In this document: positions 35,782 through 48,124 of the stretch, piece by piece
How the letters are laid out: each line of letters opens with the position of its first letter
Numbering within the stretch: position 1 is the stretch's first letter
NCBI GenBank assembly: GCA_964023205.1
Contig: OZ026841.1
Location: 26,057,561-26,121,560 of the forward strand
Length of the DNA: 64,000 bases
Direction: 5' to 3'
Origin: Lutraria lutraria
Lineage: Eukaryota; Mollusca; Bivalvia; Venerida; Mactridae
Notes under the pieces: generated by a model
The model's database searches: none
Seen by the model: only the letters and a program-made list of their open reading frames with translations
Told to the model about the DNA's origin: nothing
Translations under genes and position numbers: made by a program

Positions 35782-36337
35782 CATGAATACTGTAGCTCAG
35801 GTTTGGAATGGAATCAGAATGAAATGAATTTCAGGGGAAATCAAACTTAGGGAACTACAGTATTATAGCTGATGTTAGGATAGAAATCCAGAAAAAATTC
35901 AAATTCTAAATTTGAAGTTTTTTTATGACTTTATTAAGTTACCCATTAATTAAGTCAAAAACAACAGTTGAATGATCCTATGGTGTTTTTTAAACGTCTC
36001 ATCACTTATTGCCTCTATGGAGACATTCCAGCTTGCATTATCTCATAAAAACTGTTCCATGAATGGTAAAAAAAAATGTAATTAAAATCTGGCAAATTTG
36101 AAGCTATATGGCGTCTTATTGTCTTCAGTTGTTGAAAAACTTGTTACACTGAAAAGACAAACTCATCATTAAATGTATTCATTTTTATTGAACCTGTCAA
36201 TTCAAGGTACAACTAGAAAAGTAAAATATCTCTATGTTACTTATAATAGAATTAATAATTTATTTCAATATGAATAAAGCTATGACAAATGATGTGTGTA
36301 CTTAGATACCATGCTCATCAATATCTGGGATGATACA

Positions 36338-36445
36338 AAAAAGAGGCCAGCTTTCTGTCTGTCTGTACCAAACTTTAACCTTGCTTATAAAATCAAAAAC
36401 GCTTCCACCCTTGTCCGATGTACTACTATAAGCATCACAAAGACA
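36338..36445 (+). mobile_element. Family 6 fragment
   Basis: GGCCAGCTTTCTGTCTGTCT, GTACCAAACTTTAACCTTGC, TTATAAAATCAAAAACGCTT and CCACCCTTGTCC parallel 21110-21180 of the fuller copy. Both ends are missing. Confidence 0.65.
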
Positions 36446-38274
36446 AAGTATGCAAGTGATATATTGCTAGTAAATTAAGGACTTCTGATAACCTCCTACA
36501 TGGTGTTACATAGCGGCACGAAATTAACGTTTAAATTAAGTGGCTTATTTTGCAACCATTTTGTTCAAGACTTTACGAGTGCTTTTTGGATGAGCTAAAT
36601 TTTTATCATAAACATAGTGTGTTCATGAAAATTAGACTGACGCTAATCCGTTTACTCGAATATTGGGATTAGGTTGTCTGGAGTGTATGTCAAATATAAG
36701 ATGCTTTTAATAAATTATGAAGATGAAGTATTTTTTTCTCAAGTGTTTTCAATATGACTTAAATACTTGATTTTTATGGGTGTGATTCCTATAATAAAAG
36801 TAGGGTGAATGAGTACATTTCATGTTTTCTGTCTTTTTGTACCTTTCTTTCTTTTCTTTCTTTTGTAAGGTACATGTGGGATGGATTCCCTGCCCCTATG
36901 CTACCTATGACGGGGACTAAAAAGTTATTTTATATTTTTTTTTTAAAATTCATGTTTTCTTGGAATTGTTTTTCATGGACAGAATTTCTGTTCACTTACG
37001 GTTTACTGTTAACTAAGTATAAGATTGTCTATATATAACCCAACAAATGTTAAATACCTTCTGACCCTGAATACAATGTTGGGATAATAATTGATTTTCA
37101 TTTACTGAAAGTTGCAGTTAAATATACAGGTAAAGAAGTGAGAAAACGGATGTACCATTCCTCAGTCTTAATAGATAAAAAGGTTAGGGTCGAGTTGAAT
37201 CAGAGACATGCAAACATTGTGGTTTATCATTCTTTAAAACTCTTCTGAAAGTCTTCTATCTCTAATTTTACTTTTTCAATATTCTGATTTGATCATGGTC
37301 AGACTGGGAAAAAATAGTAGTGTTATCGGTTACATAATTGACCTTATTTTCATGGGTGCATGGACCCCAAATTTTCTGACTGCAAAATAAAAAGTCTGAA
37401 AATATTTTTTGGCGAATTGTACCTCCCAATTAGAAAAGGTATGTTTAGACAAAAAATTGTGTCTTACCTACCCCACTTATTTGGTCATGTATTCTAGATA
37501 GTTATGATTTTTATTCTAGCCTAACATTATGAATATTTTGTCATACTGTCTGTAACTGGTGATTTTTAAGAAAAAATTCTTAACTTTAACATGTGGTAAA
37601 CATACACAATGGACTGAAATAAGGTCAGATATGAAAATGAAATTTGAACCAGGAAGTTTTATTTCCTCAGACTCGTTTTCCAAACGTTTTCTGCACATTG
37701 AAAAATAACAAGGTTTTAAGTTTTTAGACTGGTTTGCAAATGCTGCTTTATAACAAAGTCAGTCTGGTACATTCAAACAAAATACAGTACAGGAAAAATG
37801 AAAAATTCACCAGTATTTTCTGAAAAAAAAACATGGCAGATTTATTTTCTATTTCACAGATGTAGCCATTTCCAATATTCATATGATAGGATATTATCTT
37901 AACGTCTGGGAACATTATGTGATATTTATAATACCAATTAGTACACATTATCTGGAAGGAACAAAAAAATTCTAAATCTGAGAGGATATGTTACACACTT
38001 TATAAAATGCTGTATTCCAGTAAAAGCTTCTTCATATTTTTTTGGTTACCACGGTAATGAATTAAGGTGTCAAAATTATGAGTTATGAGCGAATATTGAA
38101 AGATTACATTGATAATATAAATTTTCTGCTGACAAAAATAAAAGTAAAGTTTGAGATTGCTTTTAGTATAAGGGATTGTCTACTCATATCCTAAAAAATG
38201 ATAAAGAGCCATAACTCTGCTATACACTGGCAGTGACCTGGGATTGTAAAATTTAATTCATCAATTGATTTAGG
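36446..38274. other. Non-coding stretch
   Basis: Contains a short CTTT run (about 36843-36866) and several 60-80 codon frames without domains. No repeat recognised. Confidence 0.5.
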
Positions 38275-39470
38275 AATCAAAGTACTGAAAGTACTCATGG
38301 AAACTGAAATTACATACCGTCGAGTAACCCTAAATCATGATACCTTCGTTTTTGTTATACTGGAAATATTTACATAAAGCTCGCGCTATATTTTGTCGAA
38401 TGACGTCATACCCCGGAAGCCATGTGCAGAGACGACAAACTGCTGTCAGCTATGTCAAATGCTTCGAATAGCTCTTGGAAGAATAAGAAAATAGTTTCCC
38501 TTCGTATACTATGATAAAACCATGTAAAAAGATAATTCAATTAGTAAACCTACATCTTACATTTATTTTCAAAATATATCAATCTTTCTCCTAAAATTTC
38601 TTTAGCAGCCGATTGTTTACATCTTTGACAGTTACGTCATGACCTTGGATGACTGGTTCCGAGGCTGATATTTAAATAACGAAATGGAAGGAAAGGTTAC
38701 CTCCTTATACGGTTGAAGACGCATACATTTAATGTTTTGTCACTTGTTAAAAAAAGTCATCTTGTAGTATGTTGTCCCAAATACAATAAGTTATCAATAA
38801 AAAATACATTTCCCCCCATACACATCAAAAGAATGTTCGAGCCACATTAAACCTAAATCTGGCATTCAAATTTAGAATGATATATATTGTATACTAGCCC
38901 ACATCAAGCAAAATGCAAAATATGTTATAGGCAGTATTTGCAATAATTATAACATAGGTTATAACTGTTGATGAATTATGCCGAAAGAAAAGATAAAATA
39001 AACTACAAAATGTATATAATTAAAAAAAACGGATCCAAAATAAAAACCTTTAAATACATAAAACTACATGTTAAATGGTATCTCTTATTGCAATATCGCC
39101 AATTTCATTTAATTCAACCATTTAGCTAAACCTCACGAAAACTGTTCTACCATACTTAATGGAAGTCTGGTTTTGTACATGTATGAAACTGGCTGCGTCC
39201 ATGAGTTAGCAAGTGAATAATATTTTCAAAAATATTGCGAGATTATACATATTACGTTGTATTATTGATACGTTGTTTTTAAATTTTGTTGGAAACAATA
39301 TTGTTCTTGAGTGCCCTCGATGTTTCCTTAACCTCACGGAAACTGGTTACTCGAGGGTATACTTGCACTGGACCAAGGAATGGGAACTATTAAGTTTCAC
39401 AATTGTATGGCAGTTGTAGAAAATTTGTAGTACCGGTAATTTGGTCCGCATCAAAATTCATGCAATTTCC
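38275..39470 (-). mobile_element. Family R copy split by a transposon
   Basis: 38275-38316 reads ATCAAAGTACTGAAAGTACT and GGAAACTGAAATTACATA, the terminal part of R. The text resumes at 39360 with TACTTGCACTGGACCAAGG, then GGAATGGGAAC and GGTCCGCATCAAAATTCATG, the next R segment. Joining the two sides gives the order seen uninterrupted at 63098 and, inverted, at 10765, with one substitution at the junction. The distal end after about 39470 is diverged. Confidence 0.85.
38317..39357. mobile_element. 1,041-bp non-autonomous transposon inserted in family R
   Basis: Inverted ends CCGTCGAGTAACC and GGTTACTCGAGGG are flanked by TA at 38315-38316 and 39358-39359, a TA target duplication inside a known repeat. 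This is the signature of the Tc1/mariner/pogo group. There is no frame above 60 codons wholly inside, so transposase is absent. The left third is CpG-containing with a palindromic TGACGTCA at 38401 and TTACGTCATGACC near 38633; the right part is AT-rich. It is the longest single element seen here. Confidence 0.85.
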
Positions 39471-39603
39471 TCAAGTACTTACAGTACTATGATTTTAAAA
39501 TGAATTGATAGGATGATATCATAATGTATTTCTAAAAGGTAACTATAGCATTTTGAGTCAGCGTGATAACTGTGCTGGTTTTGAGCTTATACACGTACAT
39601 AAG

Positions 39604-39706
39604 TGTAATAGGAGGAGGAAAATAATGTTAGCTACGTGATGCGGGGCTCGAATGCGCGACCTCCTGCTTGCAAGTCAGATGCTCTACCAACTGAGCTAAT
39701 CGGGCT
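39604..39706 (-). mobile_element. SINE-B copy with tRNA-Ala(TGC)-like head
   Basis: Minus strand, GCCCGATTAGCTCAGTTGG + TAGAGC start, anticodon loop CTTGCAA (TGC) and a B box GCATTCGAGCC. The D arm and four of five anticodon-stem pairs hold. The acceptor stem does not pair and two T-stem pairs are lost, so it is not a working tRNA. A CCTCCTCCTATTACAC tail is shared with 44440. Confidence 0.8.
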
Positions 39707-41639
39707 GATGAATACCCCAGCCAATTTATAAATACATATACCATGCAGCCATGTAAGCTTAAAGCATTATGAATTTTACACAATAATCAAACAGAACAGG
39801 ACGGGTGTTGATGTTACAATATAAGTCTTGAGTATTTTAATGTTAAAGGATATTTCATTTCTATATAATATTAATAATTTTTTTATAAAGAAAATTGCCT
39901 GTTTAATGTCATAACACATGTTTATGAGTAAAATTTCAATGATATAATTTTTTGTTAAGTACGCCATTAATGATATTCACTTGGTTATGGTAATGTATTC
40001 ATGTTTAAATAATATGTTAGTTTTTATATATTTCTCTCAAGTTTTATAACCAGTATATTAACTTATGGTCTCAATATGAATAGCTATATTATTTAAAATT
40101 GAACGATATTTTGAGGTGAATAATGTATACTTTAATGTGATGATTTATTAATATTGTCATTCTGTAGCAGAGTGTAGCAATTTTCAAATTAAATGATGAA
40201 AGATGGAATGCATTAAAATTATGATATGTTATTTGGTACATTTGACTCACAATCTGTCTGTTGTTTTGTAAAAATATCTTTAATAGTAATATGGACCTCT
40301 TTTTGCACATTTTATGTTAAAAATGAAATTTGTTGCATTGAAATTATGATTTGTTATCTGAATCACTGTTCGATATGTTTGACTCACAATCTGTCTGTTG
40401 TTTTATAGGAATGCTTAATTTCCTATGGTGCATTTAATGCATTTTATTTTCAAGAATGTAATTTGCAATCTTGATCAGTCATTTTTTAAAGAACAGTAAA
40501 ACAAGTATTTTATTGAACACAGACAAACACAATTTTATATATGGACTGCATGAAGAAAATGGATTTAGAAATATGTTTTTTAAAAACATATTTAATAATT
40601 TTCCCAACAAATGAACTCGGCTATTTGTTATAATACATGAAAGACTATATCAAGTTGTAATTACTCAGATATCATCATAAAATAACCTTCTCAGGGGCTA
40701 GTCTCTCGTGAGAATTTATATTTAATGTTTTGATTCATTTAATATCTCTTTTATACCATAATGCGATAATACAACATTAATCAGTATCATCAATTTTCAG
40801 TGTAAAACTTTTAAATTGAAACGGTTACCACGGATAAGGTTTCTCTATTTGTTGTTGGACATGAAACGAATAAAGAATGTGTGCTATTGTTAGGGGTAAT
40901 TGAAAATTTTGCGGTTACGTGTTGCAATGCACTGGCAAGTATGCCTTAGGCTGTTCTTGAAAAAAAACTTGTTTTCAGTGCTCTACACATTATTTTTATG
41001 AGGCCTAGATTTGTATGAAATAATTGTTATCGTCTATACTTTAAATGTCGTAAATGGACTTCATAGATTATCTGAAGGACACAACAAATTTGCTTATGCC
41101 ATTGTGGAGCTTGGGTTTCCTTGTTTAGGGATCGCTTGTCCGAGTTGATCAGAATGTCTGAAGCGAAATATTTTTTTGGTCAGCCTAATACTATAAATTC
41201 CCTAATGGAAGTCATGTGTTAAACTTTTTGAGCTGAGAGCTACTGACATGCTCATATACAATCTTTTGTTAACAGTTCAACAAAGACACCTAATTTTGCC
41301 GTATAAGTAATGATGCATAGAATTTAAATGGATACCATGAAAATTAAACAGATAATTACGTCCACTTTATCACATTTTGAATTTGAATTATTTAAAAACT
41401 AACCAATCAGCACACAGCCATGAATTAAGGTTTATGGGTAATAATATTCATTATTGTTATGATGAAGCGACTTCATACTTAATCCAATGTTACAGACAAT
41501 TTAAACTAATAGATGTAAATACCATTGGTCATACATAATCAAAATTTAGGAATCATGTTTTATGAATTATGTAGATTTACAGAAGATGACCAGTAATTAC
41601 ATTTCGTTCCATCTTTTTTCAACAATATTTCAGCAACTC
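39707..41639. other. Non-coding stretch
   Basis: Very AT-rich; many short frames on both strands. Contains the duplication listed next. Confidence 0.5.
40209..40406 (+). repeat. Imperfect duplication, ~130-bp period
   Basis: GCATTAAAATTATGATATGT … TTTGACTCACAATCTGTCTG + TTGTTTT at 40209-40268 recurs at 40335-40405 with a 10-bp insertion in the second copy. The intervening sequence differs. Confidence 0.8.
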
Positions 41640-41717
41640 CACGGTATAATCAACATTTTGGTCAAATTATCATAGAAGGGTATGACCTGCCGTGGGCGAT
41701 ATATGAACCTGGATCTA
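41640..41717 (-). mobile_element. SINE-C fragment next to a minisatellite
   Basis: CATAGAAGGGTATGACCTGC then ATATGAACCTGGATCTA match the body-to-B-box part of SINE-C (compare CGTAGAAGGTTATGACATG at 58390 and GACCTGCTGTATCC at 27468). The head is replaced by the 16-bp array. Confidence 0.55.
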
Positions 41718-41956
41718 CGGTATGCTTTGACAGTGGTATGCTAAGTCAGCGGTATGCTAAGAAAGTGGTATGCCTTGACAGTGGTATGCTTTGACTGTGG
41801 TATCTAAGAAAGTGGTATGCTAAGACAGTGGTATGCTTTGATAGTGGTATGCTAAGACAGTGGTATGCTAAGTCAGTGGTGTGCTAAGACAGTGGTATGC
41901 TAAGACAGTGGTATGTTAAAACATTAGCATACAGTGGTATGCTAAGACAGTGGTAT
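41718..41956. repeat. 16-bp minisatellite, about 15 units
   Basis: Units alternate between GTGGTATGCTAAGACA and GTGGTATGCTTTGACA forms, with a decayed unit around 41918-41935. It starts immediately after the SINE-C B-box remnant. Confidence 0.95.
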
Positions 41957-42695
41957 CACATGCACCTTCGTGATTTGAGACAATAAAGTGCAGTGAAATT
42001 GTTGAGTGGGCAGTGGTAATTTCTATGACACATATGATGTTGGTGGAGCAAGTTTAAGATAAGGTATGTTCAAGATCAGGCTGGAATATTTGTTTAAATC
42101 AAAATTTATTAGTTGTGTCATTGAAAGTTTTCACAAACTTTTAACTTGAAAACACTCACTTTTTATAATTTGTCCCCTAAACAAACAGATATTTGAAAAA
42201 CACATGCACCCTGTCATATGGTTTAAGCACACTTGAGCTGTTTAAAAATCTTATGTTTAATCACGTAATCACCTCATGAATCTATAATTGGCACAAACAA
42301 ACACCTGTATCTCTCCCCTTATTTTGAGAGGTCCCATCTCACCTGTTTAACCTCTCCGTTGATAAATGATACGAAAACAAAGCTTGATGGCCCCAAATCT
42401 GCTCCCTTTACTCATAAATGTACAGATAACAGTCCTGTTTACTGATTACAGTTTATCTTAAGAGAATAAAAAGATGATATAAATACTGTAACAGCGGCCT
42501 TTTTGTCTCCATCTATTTGATTACTAGAACGTATTTTCTGATATATATTAATTGGAACAGTAAACGATAGATTATGGAATTTAAGCGTTTCATTCCAACA
42601 GTCCATGCATGTTCAAACTAAGGTGCAATATAGCCTGTACCACATTAAAGGGACTTCACTGTTGACTGATATCAGTAGATTGCTGTAAAAAAACT
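41957..42695. other. Non-coding stretch
   Basis: No frame, repeat or exon-like block recognised. Confidence 0.5.
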
Positions 42696-42840
42696 TACAG
42701 TCAAAACCTGTGAACAAAGGCCACCATTGGAAAAGGCAAAATGTGGCCTTTCTTGACAGGTGACCTTTATTAAAAGGTCAGTTGGTTCTTAACAATCGGT
42801 GATGGTTTTCAAAGAATGGCCTTTATTCACACTGGTAGGC
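42696..42840. mobile_element. MITE-1 copy, right end missing
   Basis: TACAGTCAAAACCTGTGAAC at the left, then AAAGGCCACCATTGG, TGACAGGTGACCTTTATT and GGCCTTTATTCACAC. The right terminal repeat is not seen. Confidence 0.75.
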
Positions 42841-44439
42841 CATTATTTGGAAATATTTTTATGAAAATACTGTTACATGATTTTCAAGCTTTACTATAAT
42901 TCATCATTCCAAATTCTTAATACACCATCAAGTTATGTTATATTACTTTAACTATCAATTTATGTAAATAAATGTCACAGTGATCAAAAACACATAAAAT
43001 GTTTTAATTTAGAATATACATGTAGTTATAGCAACTCTTTATTATCACTAATTACAAAGATCTATTCAAACATAAAATTTCTTAATCAACTCAGACCTCA
43101 TTCATTTTGATCATGTGACTTACTAACAAATGAAGTCTTCAGATTTTGAAAATTGAATTCTGATCCCTTTAACATACAAGTAACTTCAATAAACAGCTGT
43201 CTTTAAAAATACTTTAAAAAAAAATTCCAACAGGAAACGTTAAAATGATACTCCGTATATTTTTTTGGAATGGACACTTACCTTGTGTAAACATGATTTT
43301 TTCTTGATAATGTATTCAATTGGATGCCTTTATGTAAGACAGATCTGAAGATTTGAATCAACATTGATAGTTTAAGAATACATGCTGTTAGTCTTGTCAA
43401 CAAGTTATCATATTTTAGTACATGCACATTTTTTTTAAAATTCAGCAATCTTCAAGCATATTGAAATATGACACCATCTGCCCTCAATTTTATTTTATTC
43501 AAATAATTTAATCGTGATTACTGTTTATTCAGAAACATTACCAACAGGGTTATATCCTTGACAGATAATTATGTGAATTGAAGTTTCGATGGTTTTTATT
43601 TATTCAAATCATATGTCTTTACTTGCAATGTACCATTTGTAAATATTCAAAAATCTTTTAAGAATCATTGATCAACAATGGTGATACGCAATCTTGTCAC
43701 AGATACCAAACTATTTTTAGATATCATGGAAAATTTATCACTTCCCATTAAATCCTTACAAGGGATATATTTGTCCCCACCAAGTTATGCAACATGTCAG
43801 AAGTTCATAAACTTGACTTCAGGCTTTCTTACGAAAATCGTCTGTTATCTTGAAACGCAATCTTTTCAGGCTAATTTTTGAAATTAACAAATCCTCTGTC
43901 TATCACCTTGTCAACTGAAAAATGTTTCAAAATGGTGACTTTTTGAAATTAACAAATTGCTCAGTTTTGTTAATCGTTCAGATTGTCAGTTAAATTGCTT
44001 ATTTTGTGTCAATTCTTACTAAAGTCATGAACATACATACTGCGGTTATTCTGAAGTATTAAAGTCCTGTAAGCATATAAATTTATCGGTCGTAATAGTT
44101 TCAATTTGTCCTATAACAGAGGAATCCGGAGTGTTTTCCACCTGTGCATACTTTATAGCAAGAAAAAATGTTTCCGGAACCCTTATCATATTTTTTTCAA
44201 TATCATTGAAAAAAATACTATTTACAGAACAGCTGTGTTTTCCTGCAGTCATATTATGCACACGGCATAAAGTGACGTCACACGCAATATATATTTCAAG
44301 TTTACAAAAGCAAAATTCACAGCGAAATGAGTGTTTCAGAAGATTCGTTTCGTCGGTAATTATTATCTTGGGATAATGTCAGTGATTGTTTGTTTTTTGC
44401 ATATAATTTTTATAGCAAATAGCTAATGGGACTTTAAAT
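42841..44439. other. Non-coding stretch
   Basis: A minus-strand donor-like ACAAG/GTAAGTG at about 43282 has no convincing acceptor. A palindromic TGACGTCA lies at 44273-44280. Frames at 43678-43881 and 44046-44376 have no domain. Confidence 0.45.
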
Positions 44440-44515
44440 ATGTGTGATAGGAGGAGGAAAAATAAGGTATCTGATAGTGGGTTTGAACCCACAACCTCCT
44501 GCTTGCATGTCAGAT
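44440..44515 (-). mobile_element. SINE-B copy, 5'-truncated
   Basis: Shares the GATAGGAGGAGGAAAA tail and the T-arm/anticodon part of the Ala-like head with 39604. The T arm GTGGGTTTGAACCCAC is a perfect stem-loop here, and the anticodon loop is CATGCAA (TGC). The D arm and 5' acceptor are missing, as expected from incomplete reverse transcription. Confidence 0.78.
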
Positions 44516-44669
44516 TTGTGTTAAGAATATAAACTGTTATGAGATCTCCCTACCCTTTATTTGGTCTACTAACCATAGACAAAACTTTTTTCTTAAGGCT
44601 CATGAAAAATGTTATTTTTAGTATTCAGAACGGTGAACTTGGAATTAACTATTCTTCAAAATTATATAT

Positions 44670-44843
44670 GGTGCATTACCTCTCCCGAGTTGCCCTCTCT
44701 TAAGCAACATCCACTCTCAACATCAGCACAATTGTTGCCATTGTATGATTAACTCTCAATTTAACCTCTCTAGAGCATCAACCTTTCTACAACATAATTT
44801 TGCTTTCTCCCAAAGTGTGTTGCTTTGGAGAGGTTGCACTGTA
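44670..44843. mobile_element. MITE-2 copy
   Basis: Left GTGCATTACCTCTCCC and right TGCTTTGGAGAGGTTGCACT + GTA. Interior CTCTCAACATCAGCAC, AATTTAACCTCTCTAGAGCA and AATTTTGCTTTCTCCCAAAG. Non-coding. Confidence 0.88.
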
Positions 44844-45140
44844 TAGTGTTTTACTAATTTTGACAGCCAAATTTGAAATTAAGAAGCAATTGTATCATAA
44901 ACAAAACATAGGAAATTAAATCAGGGTGGATTCCCTGTACACCTGTTCCTGTACAAAATTGTATGTCAACTGGGACCAAAAAATCTGACCTACAAACACA
45001 TGTGCTTTGAGTTAAAATTTGAATAAATCTTTAAAAAAAACGACCCAAACTGTCATATTACTAATGTATTTTTTTTCAGAAATAATTTATGATGTATCAT
45101 TTTTTTGGCTCTGGTGATAAATTACTTAGTTATGACTGAG

Positions 45141-45379
<239 letters not shown>

Positions 45380-46064
45380 CATATTTCTTTACATTGTTAA
45401 TTTCAGTTTAATCTAAGTCGCCACTTTTTTCATAAACAAATTTATGAATATAAATCAAACTACTGTATGCCGTTTATAATGTCCTGTAGTCAACATGTCC
45501 TAGTATATATGGAGGAATCTGACTTTTTTAGTTTTGATTGACATGATTTATAGAGATAAACATATTAAAGAAAATGTCAAAACTGTGGAAAAGTAATTTG
45601 TGTGTGATGGACTGTGAACAGATAAATCAACAACCAGTCTGCTCCAATGTCTGCTCAGTTTTCAGCAGATTCTTGACCACAGAATGATTTTGAGATTTTT
45701 TTTGTCGTTTTGTCTTTTATTGTAGTTATTATTTGTCTGCTGTGATGTGAAGCAATCAATATACATAATGATTGTTGTATGTCTGTCTCTATTATATCAT
45801 CATCACAACATCGTGAGATTTGCATCAACAAATATTAATTTTATATTTTCCATCAGGTTCTCTTTGTGTCTCAATATAATTATCTTCCTTAAAGATTTAC
45901 ATTGTAAAAACTTAGCAACTTTTATCTGTCCTGATTTTAACTGATGGTAACTACTGAGCTAAATCCTTCATAACAAGGTGTATGGATCTTATTGTTTAAA
46001 GGCCCGTTAGACAACTATGATCATTTCAGGGCTGCCCCTCTTGGAGAATGTGGAAAGAAGATAC
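45380..46064. other. Non-coding stretch
   Basis: The 65-codon frame at 45747-45944 is AT-driven. No repeat recognised. Confidence 0.5.
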
Positions 46065-46188
46065 AGGAGAACCAGGCATTTAATATCCACAGGAGAACCA
46101 GGCATTTATATCCACAGGAGAACCAGGCATTTATATCCACAGGAGAACCAGGCATTTATATCCACAGGAGAACCAGGCATTTATATCC
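46065..46188 (+). repeat. 25-bp tandem repeat, five units
   Basis: Units AGGAGAACCAGGCATTTATA + TCCAC; the first has one extra A. Because 25 is not a multiple of three, the 98-codon frame over it shows the same peptide in shifting frames (HRRTRHLYP, ENQAFIS, GEPGIYI), which argues against coding. Confidence 0.95.
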
Positions 46189-46430
46189 CTTAACTCTTAG
46201 TTTATTTAAGTTCTCAGAGGTTCTTTATATCATGCCTGGTTGTAAAGCACTGATACATGTTTCACCCTTTTTTCCTGTGATTTACTAGACACAGTACTTG
46301 GCTTGGTAGTTCAGAGATGGGGACACTGAAAAAGCGTCCCTGTAAAGTTGAGTTAAGATAAGAACCTATGACCTTTAATCTGATAGTCCAGTCATTACCA
46401 CAAGACCACTTCTCATATACATTTCTTACA

Positions 46431-46592
46431 TACTGTATTTTCATTTATTTTCGTTGGGCTCAATTTTTGTGGTTTTTACTAGAAATGCCTTATCTCTGCA
46501 TTTAAATTAGTGGGGATTTGATTTCGTGGATAAGCCTACCCATGAAATCCACAAAATTATATCCCAAACGAAAATTGATGATTCCACAGTAT
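46431..46592 (-). mobile_element. MITE-3 copy (TACTGTGGAATCATT ends)
   Basis: Left TACTGTATTTTCATTTATTT, right AATTGATGATTCCACAGTAT. Interior CGTTGGGCTCAATTTTTGTG, GAAATGCCTTATCTCTG and GGGGATTTGATTTCGTGG. Inverted relative to the copy at 48125. Flanked by TA; non-coding. The same ends are familiar from bivalve genomes. Confidence 0.9.
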
Positions 46593-47293
46593 TTAATTTA
46601 TACTTTTTTAGAACATTAAGAAATAGCTTCTGATTAGCTGATAATCTTAGTAACAGCTACATTTAAGAATCAAAGAGCTGTAAGGTGCATTCAGTCACCA
46701 TAAATATGACAAAGTTCTCTGTTTTACATGCAATGCTGGTTAAAATGCATACAGACCACCCATAATTACGCATCTTAAAAAATTATTTATATAAATATAT
46801 GTTGAGTCAATTTTTAGGTTTTTTTTTGGTATTTAAATCCTATTTGCAAAAAGGGAACCTTGTTAAAAAGCTATTGTATCAATCTACTTACGTATCTAAC
46901 TACCATAAGTGGTCCCAGTAAAAAAAAGCTTGTTTTGAGTTTTTTTACTGATAGTTTTTGGGTATGATCCAGATATTGTGTGGGTTTGTTATGACAATTT
47001 ATGACAAATGACTGAATCTTCTAACATAATTGATAAGCTGCATAAAAAATGAAGTAATATAATCTACTGATAAATGACTTCGGTTATCAATCAAAAATAT
47101 GATTTTGTTGATGATTATAAATGACTTGTAAGCTTTTTTTGATGAAGTTTTTTTGCTTTTCTTTCGTAATATTATGTTTGCTTCAGTAGCTAAAGTATGT
47201 CAACATTTTTTTTCTTCAAATTTAATGAGCAATTATGATCTATGTATAGGGAACTGGACTCCTGTTTCATTGGATATGAGTGATTCAACAAAT
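46593..47293. other. Non-coding stretch
   Basis: No repeat or credible frame; T-rich toward 47100-47220. Confidence 0.5.
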
Positions 47294-47469
47294 GGTCCAA
47301 CCTCTCCAAAGTTGCCTTCTCTAGAGCAACAAGCTCCCTTCAACATCAGCATGTTTTTTCCCACTGTATGGCTAAACTATTAATTTAACCTCTCTAGAAC
47401 AGCAGCCTCTCAACAATAACATAATTTTGCTTCGCCCAAAAGGTGTTGCTTTAGCGAGGTTGCACTGTA
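47294..47469. mobile_element. MITE-2 copy
   Basis: Left CCAACCTCTCCAAAGTTGCC is the best-preserved left end; right GCTTTAGCGAGGTTGCACTG + TA. Interior CTCCCTTCAACATCAGCATG and TATTAATTTAACCTCTCTAG. The 76-codon frame over it is incidental. Confidence 0.88.
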
Positions 47470-47833
47470 CTGTCCTCCATTGACTGTTTAATTGGTCCTT
47501 TAATTGCTCATTAATCAAAATACTCGATTGGGTCGAAAATCATGTTTTTATAATAGACTGCTATCTTTGACCCTTATGAGCCCCTTTCAGTCACCTTGCA
47601 TCTTCTAAAAAGCCATTAATTGAATGCTTATTAGCCATACACAGACTTAACACTGTTGCTTACTTTGTTTCACACTTTAGAAGCTTTCATAACTGATAAA
47701 TTTCAATGAGGGCTCACACTATGCAAGCTGAGTGATGTCTACATTGCACCCCATTGGCTGAGAATCCTGTCTTCATCTGAAATATACTGGCCTGTATTGT
47801 TTGTTTAATATTGTATGGAGATAGAAGACCAAG

Positions 47834-47958
47834 TACAACTGAAACATGTAAACAAAGACCACCTTTGATAATGACAAACTATGACCTTTATTGACAGGTG
47901 GCCTTTATTGACAGGTGGCCTTTATTTGTAGGTGACGGCTAACACAGGTTTGATTGTA
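47834..47958. mobile_element. MITE-1 copy
   Basis: TACAACTGAAACATGTAAAC at the left and CTAACACAGGTTTGATTGTA at the right. The internal block CCTTTATTGACAGGTGG is duplicated in tandem. Confidence 0.75.
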
Positions 47959-48124
47959 TAATCTGAGTTCTGGTGTAAAGTTTTCAATTTATTTTTTGTT
48001 TTGCTGGGTTAGATTATTACATCATATGGTGACTGTTCCTTCTATTTACACCTGGGAATAGAACCACTGACTTTCAATAAGCTAGCTGTACAGCTTGTCA
48101 TATAGACATTAATACTTCATTAAC

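Noticed and set aside
38401..38408. Cyclic-AMP response elements (TGACGTCA at 38401 and 44273)
   Set aside because: Two eight-base matches with no promoter context; the first lies inside a transposon.
39637..39706. Functional tRNA-Ala(TGC) gene on the minus strand
   Set aside because: D and anticodon arms are good, but the acceptor stem does not pair, two T-stem pairs are lost, and the 3' flank is shared with a second truncated copy at 44440, so it is a SINE head.
45992..46288. 98-codon ORF with repeated HRRTRHLYP-like peptides
   Set aside because: The 25-bp repeat shifts frame each unit, so the peptide changes frame by frame; selection on protein would favour a multiple of three.
46300..46412. 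A further tRNA-derived SINE on the minus strand
   Set aside because: AAGTGGTCTTGTGGTAATGA and CATAGGTTCTTATC weakly resemble A and B boxes, but no other copy or tail supports it.
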